Source: Jimgerdemannia flammicorona (lineage: Eukaryota; Mucoromycota; Endogonomycetes; Endogonales; Endogonaceae). From it: DNA of 19,857 nt. The translations under genes and the position numbers were made by a program. The stretch lies in contig RBNI01002065.1 in the NCBI GenBank assembly GCA_003990745.1, positions 1 through 19,857 of the forward strand, written 5' to 3'. Positions 19,507-19,857 of this stretch are shown piece after piece; positions within the stretch are counted from its first letter, which is position 1, and each line of letters opens with the position of its first letter. The notes under the pieces are model-generated. The model made no database searches, had not been told where the DNA came from, and worked only from the letters and a program-made list of their open reading frames with translations.

Positions 19507-19528
19507 GACCAATCCCGCCCCTAGTTGC

Positions 19529-19857
19529 TCAATCCAAAAACTGGCCCGTCAAGATCGCATTCGTCATCGGGCTGGCCGGGCGGTCAGGCACAGCAGCCTG
19601 GAGCCTGACGGCTTCGAACCTGCTCTTGGGGTAGTCCGTGCGGGACTTAGGGGTCGGGGTAGGGGGCCCAAAGAAGTTGTGATCCGTAGTGTGAGTAGGC
19701 GAGGTGCTAGCCGAGTGCGAGAGGAAACTCGGGTAGGACGGCAACGGAGCCGGCAGCGGGGTGGTAAAGTGCACGCTTGGGAGGGTCTTGGCGCGCTGGA
19801 GTGAGTGAGTCGTGTCTGGGATGGTTGAGGAAAAGAAGGGGGGAGGGGGGGGGGGGG
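19529..19857 (-). CDS. C-terminal end of an unidentified Pro/Ser/Thr-rich protein (partial)
   Basis: A minus-strand frame is open from the right edge to a TGA at 19531-19529, about 109 codons. It is rich in Pro, Ser and Thr (PLPAPLPSYPSFLSHSAST, then FFGPPTPTPKSRTDYPKS) and ends RPASPMTNAILTGQFLD. No ATG occurs near its 5' side except an internal one, so this is most likely the last exon of a longer gene reaching beyond the window. TP and SP dipeptides suggest a disordered, phosphorylatable tail. A possible acceptor (CATCCCAG after a pyrimidine run, about 19817) could begin the exon, leaving the C-homopolymer at the edge inside an intron. The family is not recognised. The edge sits in a long G-run, possibly a contig end. 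Confidence 0.6.
   Translation of the reverse strand, partial: PPPPPPFFSSTIPDTTHSLQRAKTLPSVHFTTPLPAPLPSYPSFLSHSASTSPTHTTDHNFFGPPTPTPKSRTDYPKSRFEAVRLQAAVPDRPASPMTNAILTGQFLD

Larger units (their letters stand above)
18543..19528. other. Convergent intergenic region
   Basis: This lies between the 3' ends of the GRDP-like gene (plus) and the partial gene on the minus strand. It holds TA runs (18659-18687), a T35 tract at 18891-18925, A-rich purine tracts at 19121-19140 and 19331-19390, and two neighbouring 10-bp duplications (19451-19470 and 19481-19506). The ORFs here are low-complexity and unsupported. Confidence 0.6.

Noticed and set aside
19605..19625. B-box-like GGTTCGAAGCC on the minus strand as a tRNA
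   Set aside because: No A-box or cloverleaf around it; it lies inside the open Pro/Ser-rich frame.

Overview
The window looks like a gene-poor, AT-rich stretch of a nuclear fungal genome. Evidence seen in the sequence: split genes with short introns (about 75-185 nt, GTNNGT-type donors, YAG acceptors, branch sites such as TACTAA and CTAAC), a eukaryotic Mediator subunit, a fungal-type class 3 lipase remnant, and many long A/T homopolymers. Low gene density, several decayed genes and an IFI6/ISG12-like gene would fit an early-diverging fungus better than a compact yeast or Aspergillus genome, but that placement is inference.

Layout. 1-600: no firm gene. 610-950: weak coding-like stretch. 999-1676 (-): C-terminal half of a decayed class 3 lipase with its introns still visible. 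1680-3160: AT-rich non-coding DNA. 3168-3476 (-): intronless 102-aa IFI6/ISG12-like membrane protein, followed almost at once by an A17 tract on its own strand. 3480-4556: non-coding with a few relic-like segments. 4557-5220 (+): intact three-exon MED31. 5221-6774: nothing recognised. 6781-7286 (+): broken gene for a small secreted Cys-rich protein with a perfect 72-bp tandem duplication. 7671-8420 (-): methyltransferase pseudogene. 8833-11490: no firm gene, with two or three coding-like relics. 11580-12955 (+): intact five-exon SAM-dependent methyltransferase, one of whose introns ends in 52 A residues. 12956-16181: long non-coding interval with minisatellites. 16182-18542 (+): intact nine-exon DUF1399/glycine-rich-domain (GRDP-like) protein, about 541 aa, with a transmembrane segment and a Gly/Cys-rich tail. 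18543-19528: non-coding. 19529 to the right edge (-): 3' end of an unidentified Pro/Ser/Thr-rich gene, cut by a G homopolymer at the window end.

The genes do not form a pathway or cluster. MED31 is housekeeping; the methyltransferase, lipase and secreted protein belong to classes that often expand and decay in fungi. I found no operon, CRISPR array, tRNA or rRNA, and no intact transposon. The most notable items are the fungal IFI6/ISG12-like gene with retrogene-like features, the GRDP-like protein with a membrane segment before a Cys-rich tail, the methyltransferase intron with A52 against its acceptor, and the decayed genes, which still keep recognisable motifs. I did not find convincing evidence of an undescribed multi-gene system.
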